64,000 nucleotides of DNA. Origin: Oceanivirga miroungae. GTDB taxonomy: Bacteria > Fusobacteriota > Fusobacteriia > Fusobacteriales > Leptotrichiaceae. Below, piece after piece: positions 28,157 through 37,273 of this stretch. Below the pieces are notes generated by a model, which did not search any database, was not told the DNA's origin, and worked only from the letters and a program-made list of their open reading frames with translations. A program made the position numbers and the translations under genes. Each line of letters opens with the position of its first letter. Positions within the stretch are counted from its first letter, which is position 1. The DNA lies in assembly GCF_902505095.1 (NCBI RefSeq), contig NZ_CABWIB010000001.1, positions 1,068,688-1,132,687 on the forward strand, given 5' to 3'.

Positions 28157-28184
28157 ATTATACATTATTTTTATATATTTTCAA
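28157..28184 (-). promoter_or_regulatory. distal duplicate promoter of the outer-membrane protein gene
   Basis: Nearly identical copy of the proximal promoter (TTGAAA, 16 nt, TATAAT), 248 bp further upstream and in the same direction. Confidence 0.6.
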
Positions 28185-28296
28185 GTATTTTTATTTTTTA
28201 CATTCATCTATTAAAAAATTGTTTAGGTTTAAAATGAAGGTCCAACTAATTTCTCACATTATTTATATATACCACTAGCTATATTTTTTGCATGTT

Positions 28297-28315
28297 AAAG
28301 TTTGATATGCAACAC
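28297..28315 (+). repeat. IS30 end-motif copy L1
   Basis: AAAGTTTGATATGCAACAC, an exact inverted match to both right-hand copies. Confidence 0.8.
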
Positions 28316-28345
28316 ATAAAAAACATGACAAACATCAATAAAATC

Positions 28346-28392
28346 AATAGGTTTAGAGATTTTGATAAAAAAATTTAAACCTATTTTTTTTT
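28346..28392 (+). terminator. strong plus-strand terminator upstream of the IS30 transposase
   Basis: Ten-base perfect stem AATAGGTTTA / TAAACCTATT with a long loop and nine T. No gene lies upstream on this strand, so it may shield the transposase from outside transcription or be a scar of a lost gene. Confidence 0.7.
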
Positions 28393-28452
28393 GATAATTC
28401 GCTAGAACTTAATAAATTCAAGTGTTCTAAACAATAAAAATTTGATATTATT

Positions 28453-28470
28453 AAAGTTGATATGCAACAC
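28453..28470 (+). repeat. IS30 end-motif copy L2
   Basis: AAAGTTGATATGCAACAC, one T shorter than the right-hand copies; followed by CC like right copy 2. Confidence 0.8.
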
Positions 28471-28478
28471 CCTTTTTT

Positions 28479-28496
28479 AAAGTTGATATGCAACAC
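28479..28496 (+). repeat. IS30 end-motif copy L3
   Basis: AAAGTTGATATGCAACAC followed by TTTGG, which extends the match to right copy 1. Confidence 0.8.
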
Positions 28497-28520
28497 TTTG
28501 GTATTCAAGAAAGGGTAAAA

Positions 28521-29720
28521 ATGAAATTAAAAGATAGAATAGAAATAGAAATTAGATTAAGAGAAAATACTGGTATTAGAGAAATAGCAAGATTATTAAA
28601 TGTTAATCCTTCAACAGTATCAAGGGAAATTAAAAAGAATAGAATGGTATGTAGAAATAAAAAAGTAATAGAATTAAATTATAGAGATAATGAGGAAATA
28701 TTAGAAACACATCCATGTGAATTGCTAACTAAAAGCCCAAATGTCTGCAATGGATGTCCTAGATATATAAATAATCATTGCTACTATCACTATGTAATAT
28801 ACAATGCAGAACAAGCAGATAATAATTATCTTAAGTTAAAATCAGAAAGTAATTCTAAAATTAAAAATGAAGTAGTACAAATAGAGTTAAAAAAAGATAT
28901 ACAAAAACTGTTAAATTTAGGACAACCTATCTCACACATACATATATCATTAAAAGAAATATATAAAGACGACATGGTATCTATTCAAACAATATATGAC
29001 TGGATAAGTAAAGGTATTGTTAAATATACTAAAAAGAAAATAAAGACTAGAGCAACTAATTTAAGTAAAGATAAAATAGAATATAAGAAAAGATTAGAGT
29101 TTTTAAAGAATAAGGAATTTCAAGATTTCGTAGAATATACTAAAGGCAAGAACTTAAATATAGTTGAAATGGATTTGGTATGTGGACCTTTAGGGAGTAA
29201 TGGATACATACTAACAATATTTATTCCTAGAATACAGTTTTTAATGGCATATAAATTAAAATATAAAACGCCTTACGAAGTACTAAGAGTACTAGATGAT
29301 ATTGAAAATAAGATAGGGTATTCTATGTTTAAAAAGCTATTTGGAGTAATATTAACAGATAGGGGATCTGAGTTTTTAAAATTTAATGAAATAGAAATTA
29401 GCAAGAAAACTCTTAAAAATAGAACGAAAATATTTTACTGCGATGCAGGAACACCAACACAAAAACCATTTATAGAGAATATTCATAGATTATTAAGAAA
29501 AGTGTACCCAAAAGGTGTAAGTTTAGAGAATGTATCACAAGAAGATTTATACGAAGTAGTAAGTAATATAAATAGTTTAAAGAAAAAAGCATACAATAAT
29601 AAAACCCCTAATGATATGTTTATTGAAACTTATAGTAAAACTTTACTATCAAAACTATCATTAAGGGCATATAATTGTGATGAAGTTGTTTTATTACCAT
29701 TAAATACAACCTCTAAATAA
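28521..29720 (+). CDS. IS30-family transposase
   Basis: 399 residues from the ATG at 28521 (AAAGGG site); an ATG 33 nt earlier lies on the inner end motif. The N-terminal helix-turn-helix (IREIARLLNVNPSTVSREIKKNR) and a Cys-rich CNGCPRY segment are typical of IS30 proteins. The DDE set is present: Asp in VEMDLVCG, Asp in LTDRGSEF, Glu in PFIENIHRLLRK. The frame is intact, so the element may be active. Confidence 0.93.
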   Translation: MKLKDRIEIEIRLRENTGIREIARLLNVNPSTVSREIKKNRMVCRNKKVIELNYRDNEEILETHPCELLTKSPNVCNGCPRYINNHCYYHYVIYNAEQADNNYLKLKSESNSKIKNEVVQIELKKDIQKLLNLGQPISHIHISLKEIYKDDMVSIQTIYDWISKGIVKYTKKKIKTRATNLSKDKIEYKKRLEFLKNKEFQDFVEYTKGKNLNIVEMDLVCGPLGSNGYILTIFIPRIQFLMAYKLKYKTPYEVLRVLDDIENKIGYSMFKKLFGVILTDRGSEFLKFNEIEISKKTLKNRTKIFYCDAGTPTQKPFIENIHRLLRKVYPKGVSLENVSQEDLYEVVSNINSLKKKAYNNKTPNDMFIETYSKTLLSKLSLRAYNCDEVVLLPLNTTSK

Positions 29721-29763
29721 TTATAAACCAAATAATAAAAAATAACAATTAGAAAATCCCAAA

Positions 29764-29782
29764 GTGTTGCATATCAAACTTT
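29764..29782 (-). repeat. IS30 end-motif copy R1
   Basis: GTGTTGCATATCAAACTTT, the inverse of L1; with its CCAAA flank it matches L3 best. Confidence 0.8.
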
Positions 29783-29806
29783 AAAAGTATATAAAAAAAA
29801 TACTAG

Positions 29807-29825
29807 GTGTTGCATATCAAACTTT
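29807..29825 (-). repeat. IS30 end-motif copy R2
   Basis: GTGTTGCATATCAAACTTT preceded by G, inverse of L1 and L2. Confidence 0.8.
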
Positions 29826-29875
29826 AAAGTACAAGCTATATTTTTAACTTGAAAATAATTTCAAAAAGTGGTATC

Positions 29876-29896
29876 ATATCTTGTATATCAAGATAT
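29876..29896. repeat. short hairpin between the two insertion sequences
   Basis: ATATCTTG, 5-nt loop, CAAGATAT. No clear T run follows. The rest of 29826-30003 shows no gene. Confidence 0.45.
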
Positions 29897-30003
29897 AGAA
29901 AATTAAGACTAACTATTAAAAGTCAATAATAAAATTTAAATAATTATCTTAAAATTTATGCACAACAAAAATAACTATACTAATATAGAATTTTTTGAAA
30001 TAT

Positions 30004-31176
30004 TTATTTTAGTTCTACATAAGGTTCATTCTTTTTTAGAACAGCATAAATAATATGGCACATTTTACGAGCAACAGCATTAACAGCTACTAAATGATGT
30101 TTACCTTCAGAACGTTTTTTATCATAAAACTCTTTGAAAACAGTATCGTTAGTACATGCAATAAATGCAGCTTGAAATAAGGCTTTTCTTAGGTGTGTTG
30201 AGCCACGTTTACTTAAATGTCCATTTGTACCGTTAGATTCTCCTGATTGGGTAACAGTTGAATCTAAACCAGCATAAGCAACAATTTTCTTATCACTAGA
30301 AAATTTGTTAATATCACCTAATTCTGCAAGTATGGTAGCACCTGTTACAGGTCCTATACCAGGAATTGTTAGAATTGGAGTATTTAGGTCTTTGACTATT
30401 GACTCTATTTCAGATTCAAGAAGATCAATTTGTTCTTCAATAACTTTAATTTGTTCAATTAAACATTTAATTTGAATAGAGTAAGAATCAAGAGCAAAAT
30501 TAATACCAAAGGAAGTTTTAGCTGCTTTTTTTAGATTGTTTAATTTTACTTTCGCAGAATTTTTAAGAGTAACATTTTTCAATACTTTTTTAAAATCGTT
30601 TGCTTTAAGTTTTTTAAAGTCTTCTGCAGTATTAAAATTAAGAAGTATTTCTTTAGAAGTTTGTCCAAAAATATCACTAAAATGTGATGAATATTCAGGG
30701 AATACTTGATCTAAGTTAGCTATAATTTTTCTTTTTAAATCACTTGTTTGCTCAATTAAATAATGTCTAAATCTAGTCATATTACGTAGATTTAAGTATT
30801 TTTCATCAGCAAGTGAAGTTGTTTCAAAATTGCCGTATCTAATAAAATCAGCAATCATAATAGAATCGATAATATCTGTTTTACGTTTTCTGATTTCAGT
30901 AGCACGACGCCAACCATCAGTTTGAATAGGGTTAATTACAATAATATTAAAACCTTTTTCTATTAGATATGAATATACTGATAGCCAATAATGACCAGTA
31001 GCTTCCATACCTACTAGAATATCATTTATTGAATATTTTTCTAATTTTTCAATTAAAGAATCAGTACCTTTAATAGAATTGGAAAAAGAATGAGCTTTAA
31101 AGATTGTATTACCATTATCATCAAGCAATGAAGCAACATGAGTATTTTTAGCAATATCAATACCTAAATAAAACAT
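30004..31176 (-). CDS. IS110-family DEDD transposase/recombinase
   Basis: 390 residues from the ATG at 31176 (GGTGA site). The N-terminal DEDD domain begins FYLGIDIAKNTH, with later acidic blocks (GMEATGHYW; TDIIDSIMIADF). A coiled-coil-like middle precedes the C-terminal Tnp_20-type domain (IPGIGPVTGATILAELGD and AGLDSTVTQSGES). The catalytic Ser of the C-terminal domain is likely within the KRGSTHLRKALFQAA segment. The frame is intact. Confidence 0.92.
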   Translation of the reverse strand: MFYLGIDIAKNTHVASLLDDNGNTIFKAHSFSNSIKGTDSLIEKLEKYSINDILVGMEATGHYWLSVYSYLIEKGFNIIVINPIQTDGWRRATEIRKRKTDIIDSIMIADFIRYGNFETTSLADEKYLNLRNMTRFRHYLIEQTSDLKRKIIANLDQVFPEYSSHFSDIFGQTSKEILLNFNTAEDFKKLKANDFKKVLKNVTLKNSAKVKLNNLKKAAKTSFGINFALDSYSIQIKCLIEQIKVIEEQIDLLESEIESIVKDLNTPILTIPGIGPVTGATILAELGDINKFSSDKKIVAYAGLDSTVTQSGESNGTNGHLSKRGSTHLRKALFQAAFIACTNDTVFKEFYDKKRSEGKHHLVAVNAVARKMCHIIYAVLKKNEPYVELK

Positions 31177-31191
31177 AAAATCACCTACCAT

Positions 31192-31365
31192 TAATATATT
31201 TATAGATAGAAGTCCTCAAAGGCTGATAAAAGTCACTACCTTGTTCTAAATGCGAAGTACACTAATATGTCAACATCTAACTAATTCGTAAACACTTTAT
31301 CAGAAGAGGCATCACTCTTAATAAACGAAGTCAAGCTACAAGGAGTAAACGATGTCACTCTATCT
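31192..31365 (-). ncRNA. candidate bridge-RNA region upstream of the IS110 transposase
   Basis: IS110-group elements encode a structured bridge RNA in the noncoding end next to the recombinase gene. This upstream segment lacks genes and has pairing potential: CTGATAAA (31223-31230) with TTTATCAG (31296-31303), enclosing about 65 nt, and repeated TCACT and TAAACGA words. Only position and pairing support it. Confidence 0.4.
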
Positions 31366-31473
31366 AATTAAGTATATTATATATATAAAACAATATATAA
31401 ACAATATTATATAAATAAAATTTAACATATAGATTATCTAATTTTAGATAACTATATTATACAAGGAGTAAAT
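31366..31473. other. pfkA leader region
   Basis: Very AT-rich. It holds a perfect palindrome TTATCTAA-TT-TTAGATAA at 31434-31451 (possible operator) and the pfkA ribosome site AAGGAG. No convincing promoter hexamers were found. Confidence 0.5.
31434..31451. promoter_or_regulatory. palindrome upstream of pfkA (possible operator)
   Basis: Eight-base perfect arms TTATCTAA/TTAGATAA with a 2-nt centre, 22 nt before the pfkA start. The position suits a repressor site; the regulator is unknown. Confidence 0.45.
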
Positions 31474-32445
31474 ATGAGAAAATTAGCAATTTTAACAAGT
31501 GGTGGAGACTCACAAGGAATGAATACCGCTATAAGAACCGTTGCAAAAGCTGCTATGAATAAAGGCTGGGAAGTTTACGGTATAAGAAGAGGATATAAAG
31601 GTATGTTAGATGATGATATCTTTAAATTAAGTCCTTTAGATGTTGCTGGGCTAACTGGTAAAGGAGGGACAAAACTTCTAACTGCAAGATTACCAGAATT
31701 TAAGTATCCAGAAGTTCGTGCGAAAGCTGCTGAAAATCTAAAAAAAAGAGGAATAGATCAATTAGTAGTAATAGGTGGTGATGGTTCATTTCATGGAGCA
31801 CATTACTTATATGAAGAACATGGTATAAAAACTGTTGGAATACCAGGTACTATAGACAATGATATAGCTGGTACTGAGCAAACTATTGGATTTGACACAA
31901 CATTAAATATAGTAAGTGATTTTATTTCAAAGGTTAGTGATACTGCAAAATCTCATGAAAGAACAATGTTTGTTGAAGTAATGGGTAGAAACTGTGGTGA
32001 TATAGCTTTATTTGGTGGAGTTGCTGCAGCAGCTAACGGAATACTAATTCCAGAAGTTGAATGGAAAATAGAAGACATTGAAAATATAGTTAAAAGAAGA
32101 AGAGCTAATGGTAAAAACTATAATATAATAGTTGTAGCTGAAGGTGTTGGAAATACACATGAAATAGCAAAAGAATTAGCTACTCGTATGCCTGAATTAG
32201 ATATTAGAGTAAGCGTAATAGGTCATATGCAAAGAGGTGGAGCACCTAGTGCTAACGATAGATTATTAGCAACTAAACTAGGAATAGCTGCTGTTGACAT
32301 ATTAGATAAAGGTGAACAAGCAGGTGTAATGGTAGGGATAGATAGAAATAATGTATCTGTACACAAATTATCTTACGCTTGGGAAAATTATTCATCAAAA
32401 AATAACAAAGATTTTTATGATATAGCAATGATGCTATCTGTATAA
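31474..32445 (+). CDS. pfkA: ATP-dependent 6-phosphofructokinase
   Basis: Commits fructose-6-phosphate to glycolysis. The 323 residues are typical for bacterial ATP-PFK. Seen: LTSGGDSQGMNTAIR (usual form GGDAPGMN), GGDGSFHGA, PGTIDNDIAGTE with the catalytic Asp, and VEVMGRNCGDIAL. The GGDG segment favours ATP over PPi. AAGGAG precedes the ATG. It forms an operon with pyk, 16 nt downstream. Confidence 0.96.
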   Translation: MRKLAILTSGGDSQGMNTAIRTVAKAAMNKGWEVYGIRRGYKGMLDDDIFKLSPLDVAGLTGKGGTKLLTARLPEFKYPEVRAKAAENLKKRGIDQLVVIGGDGSFHGAHYLYEEHGIKTVGIPGTIDNDIAGTEQTIGFDTTLNIVSDFISKVSDTAKSHERTMFVEVMGRNCGDIALFGGVAAAANGILIPEVEWKIEDIENIVKRRRANGKNYNIIVVAEGVGNTHEIAKELATRMPELDIRVSVIGHMQRGGAPSANDRLLATKLGIAAVDILDKGEQAGVMVGIDRNNVSVHKLSYAWENYSSKNNKDFYDIAMMLSV

Positions 32446-32461
32446 TATAATAGGAGGTAAA

Positions 32462-33910
32462 ATGCAAAAGCAAATTAAAATGACTAAAATAGTATGTACT
32501 ATTGGTCCTAAAAGTGAAAAACCAGAAGTTTTAGAACAATTAGTTCTAGGTGGAATGAATGTAATGAGATTAAATTTCTCACACGGTGATTTTGAAGAAC
32601 ACGGTGCTAGAATAAAAACTATAAGAGAAATCTTTAAAAAGACAGGTAAATATGTAGCTATCTTATTAGATACAAAAGGTCCTGAAATAAGAACTGGAGC
32701 TTTTAGTGAAGGAGATGTTAAATATGAAGTAGCTACAGGAGATAAAATTGTTTTAACTACTGACTACGAATTCAAAGGAAACAAAGATAAAATATCTGTT
32801 TCATACAAAAATATGACAAAAGACTTAAAACCTGGAGATACTATCTTATTAGATGACGGTGTTATAACTTTAAACATTGATGAAATAAAAGGTGACGAAT
32901 TATTATGTACAGTTAAAAACTCTGGATTATTAGGTCAAAAAAAGGGAGTTAACTTACCAGGTGTTTCAGTTTCATTACCAGCATTAGCTGAAAAAGATAT
33001 AGCTGACTTAAAATTTGGTTGTGAAGTTGGAGTTGACTTTATAGCTGCATCATTTATAAGAAAAGCTTCTGACGTTGCAACAGTTAGAAAAGTATTAGAT
33101 GAAAATGGTGGAGAATCAATTAAAATCATTTCTAAGATTGAAAACCAAGAAGGTATAGATAACTTTGATGAAATATTAGAATTATCTGACGGAATAATGG
33201 TAGCAAGAGGAGATTTAGGTGTTGAAGTTCCAACTGAAAAAGTTCCATTCTACCAAAAAATGATGATAGAAAAATGTAATAAAGCTGGAAAACCAGTTAT
33301 AACTGCTACACAAATGTTAGACTCAATGCAAAAAAACCCAAGACCAACTAGAGCAGAAGCAGGAGATGTTGCTAACGCTATATTAGATGGTACTGATGCT
33401 GTAATGTTAAGTGGAGAATCTGCAAATGGTAAATACCCAGTAGAAGCTGTTAAAACTATGGCTAGAATATCTGCTGAAACTGATAAATTTGGTGTTAGAA
33501 AGAGAAGTTTTGATACTGAAATAACAGTTACAGAAGCAATAACTAAATCAGCTGTTTATTCAGGTGAAGCATTAGGAGCTAAATTAATAGTTTGTTGGAC
33601 AAAAACTGGACGTTCAGCTAAGATGTTAAGAAAATACAATCCTACTATGCCAATAATAGCGTTAACAGATTCAGAAAAAACTGCAAGACAATTAGCTATT
33701 ACTAGAGGAGTTAGAGCAGTATTAGCACAAGATTTAGATAAAACTGAAGACTTCTTCAAAAAAGCTATAGAAGTAGCTGGAAGTCATGCTGTTACAACTG
33801 AAGATGAAAACTACACTGGATTCAAAAAAGGTGACTTAGTAGTATTAGTTACTGGTATATCAGAAACAGGAACTACTAACACATTAAAAATTACTAGAAT
33901 TGGTGAATAA
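32462..33910 (+). CDS. pyk: pyruvate kinase
   Basis: Makes pyruvate and ATP from phosphoenolpyruvate. 482 residues: TKIVCTIGPKSE start, DTKGPEIRTG, the active-site Lys/Glu block (IISKIENQEGIDNFDEIL), MVARGDLGVEVP and ATQMLDSMQKNPRPTRAE, then a C-terminal allosteric domain. There is no PEP-utiliser extension. It pairs with pfkA; a strong terminator follows. Confidence 0.97.
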   Translation: MQKQIKMTKIVCTIGPKSEKPEVLEQLVLGGMNVMRLNFSHGDFEEHGARIKTIREIFKKTGKYVAILLDTKGPEIRTGAFSEGDVKYEVATGDKIVLTTDYEFKGNKDKISVSYKNMTKDLKPGDTILLDDGVITLNIDEIKGDELLCTVKNSGLLGQKKGVNLPGVSVSLPALAEKDIADLKFGCEVGVDFIAASFIRKASDVATVRKVLDENGGESIKIISKIENQEGIDNFDEILELSDGIMVARGDLGVEVPTEKVPFYQKMMIEKCNKAGKPVITATQMLDSMQKNPRPTRAEAGDVANAILDGTDAVMLSGESANGKYPVEAVKTMARISAETDKFGVRKRSFDTEITVTEAITKSAVYSGEALGAKLIVCWTKTGRSAKMLRKYNPTMPIIALTDSEKTARQLAITRGVRAVLAQDLDKTEDFFKKAIEVAGSHAVTTEDENYTGFKKGDLVVLVTGISETGTTNTLKITRIGE

Positions 33911-33924
33911 TAAATAAAATAAGT

Positions 33925-33958
33925 GGGAACTACTTAGTTCCCTTTAATTTTTTTTTTA
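33925..33958 (+). terminator. terminator after pyk
   Basis: GGGAACTA/TAGTTCCC stem (33925-33942) followed by a T-rich run. Confidence 0.9.
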
Positions 33959-33968
33959 AGGAAATGAT

Positions 33969-34559
33969 ATGGAAAAATTAGATGAACTAATTAAGGTTTT
34001 TAGTAGATTACAAGGTATTGGTAGAAAAAGTGCTATAAGAATTGCCTTCGATATTCTATCTAAAGATGAAAGCGAAATACAAAAAATGTTAGATACAATA
34101 AAATCATCATATGAAGCTATAAAACCATGTAGTATTTGTAATACTTTAACAAGTGATGGAATTTGTAATGTTTGTTCAGATGATAAAAGAAATAAGTCTA
34201 TTATTTGTATAGTAGAAAATACAAAAGATGTTTTTGCTTTTGAAAAAGCTGGTGGGTATAATGGACTTTATCATGTTTTAGGGTCTAAATTAGATCCTCT
34301 AAATGGAATTGGTGTAGGGAGTTTAAATATCGATTCTCTTTTATCTAGATTAGATAATGTTTCAGAAATAATATTAGCATTAAACCCTGATATTGAAGGT
34401 GAAACAACATGCATGTATTTAACAAAAGTATTAGCTAATAAAAACTTAAAAATAAGTAAAATTGCAAGTGGTATTCCTATGGGGGGAAATATAGAATACA
34501 CAGATATGATGACCCTTGTTAAATCACTTGAAGGAAGGACGGAAATAAAAAATGAGTAA
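33969..34559 (+). CDS. recR: recombination mediator protein RecR
   Basis: Helps load RecA during gap repair, with RecO. 196 residues: N-terminal HhH ([14 protein letters not shown]), a four-Cys zinc finger (CSIC...CNVC), a Toprim domain ([12 protein letters not shown]) and a C-terminal PxGGxxEYTD-type end ([15 protein letters not shown]). The first gene after the pyk terminator; the stop overlaps metK by 8 nt. Confidence 0.96.
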   Translation: MEKLDELIKVFSRLQGIGRKSAIRIAFDILSKDESEIQKMLDTIKSSYEAIKPCSICNTLTSDGICNVCSDDKRNKSIICIVENTKDVFAFEKAGGYNGLYHVLGSKLDPLNGIGVGSLNIDSLLSRLDNVSEIILALNPDIEGETTCMYLTKVLANKNLKISKIASGIPMGGNIEYTDMMTLVKSLEGRTEIKNE

Positions 34560-35703
34560 AACATTCTTTACTTCTGAATTTGTATCACCGGGACATCCTG
34601 ATAAAATATGCGATCAAATATCTGATGCAGTTTTAGATACTTGTTTAGAAGATGATGAAAATAGTAGAGTTGCTTGTGAAACTTTTGCTACTACTGGACT
34701 TGTTATAGTTGGTGGAGAAATCACAACAAATACTTATGTTGATGTTCAACAAGTTGCTCGTGATATAATAAAAGAAATTGGATATAAGCCTGGTCTTGGA
34801 TTTGACTACGACTGTGGTGTAATAAATACTATTCACTCTCAAAGCCCTGATATATCAATGGGAGTTGATACAGGAGGAGCAGGAGATCAGGGTATTATGT
34901 TTGGTGGTGCAGTTAATGAAACAGATGAACTTATGCCACTAGCAATTACATTAGCTCGTGAAATCATAAGAAAACTTGTAGAATTGACACAAAAAAAAGT
35001 TTTAACTTGGGCTAGACCTGATGCTAAAACACAAGTAACATTAGAATATGAAGATGATAAAATAGTTGGAATAGATACTATAGTTTTATCAGTACAACAT
35101 GATGAAGATGTTACTTTAGAACAAATTAAAAAAGATGTAAAAAACTTAGTTATAAAACCAGTACTAGAAAAATATAATCAAGATATTAGTAAAGTAAAAC
35201 ACTTCTATATAAATCCTACCGGAAGATTTGTAATAGGGGGACCACATGGAGATACAGGATTAACTGGTAGAAAAATAATAGTTGATACTTACGGTGGATA
35301 CTTTAGACATGGTGGTGGAGCTTTTTCTGGAAAAGATTCTTCAAAGGTTGATAGATCTGCTGCATATATGGCAAGATATATTGCTAAAAACTTAGTTGCA
35401 AGTGGTCTTGCTACTAAATGTGAAGTACAATTATCTTATGCAATAGGTGTTGTAGAACCTACATCAGTTAAGGTAGATACTTTTTCTACAGGTAAATTAG
35501 ATGAAGAAAAATTAGAAAATATTGTTAGAAAAGTATTTAAATTAAGTCCACGTGAAATAGAAAAACAACTATCCCTTAGAAAGCCTAATTTTAAGTATAA
35601 AGATCTTGCTAAATTTGGCCATATTGGAAGAACTGACATAGATCTTCCTTGGGAAAGACTAGATAAAGTTGAAATAATAAAGGAGATGACTAATGAAAAA
35701 TAA
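34552..35703 (+). CDS. metK: S-adenosylmethionine synthetase
   Basis: Makes SAM from Met and ATP. 383 residues: [31 protein letters not shown] and [18 protein letters not shown] motifs. It overlaps recR upstream by 8 nt and the OppA-like gene downstream by 11 nt. It is not adjacent to metNIQ but uses the same nutrient. Confidence 0.97.
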   Translation: MSKTFFTSEFVSPGHPDKICDQISDAVLDTCLEDDENSRVACETFATTGLVIVGGEITTNTYVDVQQVARDIIKEIGYKPGLGFDYDCGVINTIHSQSPDISMGVDTGGAGDQGIMFGGAVNETDELMPLAITLAREIIRKLVELTQKKVLTWARPDAKTQVTLEYEDDKIVGIDTIVLSVQHDEDVTLEQIKKDVKNLVIKPVLEKYNQDISKVKHFYINPTGRFVIGGPHGDTGLTGRKIIVDTYGGYFRHGGGAFSGKDSSKVDRSAAYMARYIAKNLVASGLATKCEVQLSYAIGVVEPTSVKVDTFSTGKLDEEKLENIVRKVFKLSPREIEKQLSLRKPNFKYKDLAKFGHIGRTDIDLPWERLDKVEIIKEMTNEK

Positions 35704-37237
35704 CATAAAAAAAATAATATTTCTTCTTTTTATTACTCTTTTTATGTTTTTATTAGTTGCATATTTTAAAAAACCAATTACTAAAGAAGTTGATACTACA
35801 ATAACATATAACATATACACAAAGCCTAGCACAATAGATCCACATCAATTTAGAGATATGCTATCTGTTGAACTTATGAATGAGGTATATGAGGGATTAC
35901 TAAGAGAAGATAAAGACGGCAATTTTATACCTGCACTATCTAGTTCATATAGTATAAGTGATGATAAACTTACTTATACATTTAAAATTAGAAAAGATGC
36001 AAAGTATAGTGATGGTTCTTCTGTTACTGCAGATGATGTTGTAAATGGCTTTATAAGAGCATTAGATCCACATACAGCTGCAAGATATGCTGAAATGCTA
36101 TTTCCTATAGTAAATGCTGAAGAATATAACGCAGGTAAAGTTAGTGCCAAAGAAGTAGGAGTTAAAAAAATTGATGAGAATACAGTTGTTCTTAAACTTA
36201 ATAGATTTGTCCCTTACTTTAACTACATTTTAACTCTACCCATATCTTATCCAATAGCAGATAAATTCAAAGATGATATAGCAGATATAAATACTGCCTT
36301 GTATAACGGTCCTTACCTTATTAAAAAAATGAATGATGATGAGATAATTTTAGAGAAAAATAAATTTTATTGGAATAGCAATAATGTTGAAATTAAAAAT
36401 GTTAAATTTGCTGTGGTTAAAAATTATGCTGTTGTTGAAAATTTAATAAAAAATGATGAATTGGACTTAACTCGTCTTGAACCTTTTGATTTTGAAACAA
36501 AAAGAAAAAATAAAGAGCTTATGACATATCAAAATGGTCGTGCTTGGTTCATTGGTTTTAATATGGAAAATGAAATTCTTAATAAGGTTGAAAATAGACT
36601 AGCAATAAGTCATGCTATTGATCGTAATAAATATGTTAAAGATGTTAAAGATGATGGGTCTGTTGCTTCTAAATCTATAATTTCTACTCTTTTAGGAGAT
36701 TATAGAAAAAATTATCCAGATAAAGATTTTTTTGAAGATAATATTAAATCAGATATATTAAAAGGTAAAAAATTAAGACTTCTAACAGGTAACACTACGT
36801 CTGAAGTTAAAGAGGCCAATTTTTTACAAGAAGAATTAAGAGTAAAATTAGGGTTAATTGTTGAAGTTCTAACTGTTAACTATTCTGATAGACTTGCATT
36901 AACAAGGCTTGGAAACTACGATATGGTTTTAGACACATATGGTCCTAAATTTAATGACCCATTAACTATGCTATATAGATTTAATAGAAATAAACCACAC
37001 TTTAATGCTTGGAATAAAGAAAAGTATTCTGATTTAATAAAACAAATTGAAGTAGAAACAAACAAAGAAAAAAGACAAAAGTTAATAAACGAAGCTGAAC
37101 ATATACTAATAGATGAAGCTGTAATTGTTCCACTTTATTATTCTACTGAAAATTGGTTTATTAGAAATAAGTATAAGAATATAATAGTGCATCCAATATC
37201 TAATACTATGGATATACACGAAATAAAGGTAAAATAA
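35693..37237 (+). CDS. oligopeptide-type ABC substrate-binding protein (family 5) with lost lipobox Cys
   Basis: 514 residues of the SBP_bac_5/OppA family ([48 protein letters not shown]). Peptide ligands are likely. The N-terminus looks like a lipoprotein signal but reads LLVAYF: the lipobox Cys (TGT/TGC) is Tyr (TAT, codon 24). It may therefore be a soluble periplasmic or membrane-tethered protein. No permease genes are adjacent. Co-transcribed with metK. Confidence 0.88.
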   Translation: MKNNIKKIIFLLFITLFMFLLVAYFKKPITKEVDTTITYNIYTKPSTIDPHQFRDMLSVELMNEVYEGLLREDKDGNFIPALSSSYSISDDKLTYTFKIRKDAKYSDGSSVTADDVVNGFIRALDPHTAARYAEMLFPIVNAEEYNAGKVSAKEVGVKKIDENTVVLKLNRFVPYFNYILTLPISYPIADKFKDDIADINTALYNGPYLIKKMNDDEIILEKNKFYWNSNNVEIKNVKFAVVKNYAVVENLIKNDELDLTRLEPFDFETKRKNKELMTYQNGRAWFIGFNMENEILNKVENRLAISHAIDRNKYVKDVKDDGSVASKSIISTLLGDYRKNYPDKDFFEDNIKSDILKGKKLRLLTGNTTSEVKEANFLQEELRVKLGLIVEVLTVNYSDRLALTRLGNYDMVLDTYGPKFNDPLTMLYRFNRNKPHFNAWNKEKYSDLIKQIEVETNKEKRQKLINEAEHILIDEAVIVPLYYSTENWFIRNKYKNIIVHPISNTMDIHEIKVK

Positions 37238-37262
37238 AATTGGGAGTTTATCCCAATTTTTT
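37236..37262. terminator. bidirectional terminator between the OppA-like gene and pflA
   Basis: AAAATTGGGA/TCCCAATTTT stem with a 5-nt loop and T/A runs on both sides. Confidence 0.85.
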
Positions 37263-37273
37263 ATTACATACTC

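Larger units (their letters stand above)
27758..28296. other. gene-free upstream region of the outer-membrane protein gene
   Basis: About 540 bp without an open gene. It contains runs of T/A (for example ten T at 27810-27819 and nine T at 27842-27850) in what would be the 5' untranslated region. It also carries two copies of a promoter-bearing repeat at about 27906-27938 and 28154-28186, both facing the outer-membrane gene. Nothing else is recognised. Confidence 0.6.
28297..29825 (+). mobile_element. IS30-family insertion sequence (probable limits)
   Basis: A transposase gene flanked by copies of the end motif AAAGTT(T)GATATGCAACAC: three on the left (28297, 28453, 28479) and two inverted on the right (29764, 29807). 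The true ends are uncertain. The outer pair 28453/29825 or 28297/29825, or the inner pair 28479/29782, could each be the active boundaries. Target duplications could not be decided by eye. Confidence 0.7.
30004..31365 (-). mobile_element. IS110-family insertion sequence (approximate limits)
   Basis: DEDD transposase plus a noncoding upstream segment that is less AT-rich than the pfkA leader beyond it. This family usually lacks terminal inverted repeats, so the ends cannot be set by eye; the limit at about 31365 is where the composition changes. Confidence 0.6.

Noticed and set aside
27906-28186. CRISPR-like repeat pair upstream of the outer-membrane protein gene
   Set aside because: Only two copies, spaced 248 bp, AT-rich and each carrying promoter hexamers; no cas genes nearby.
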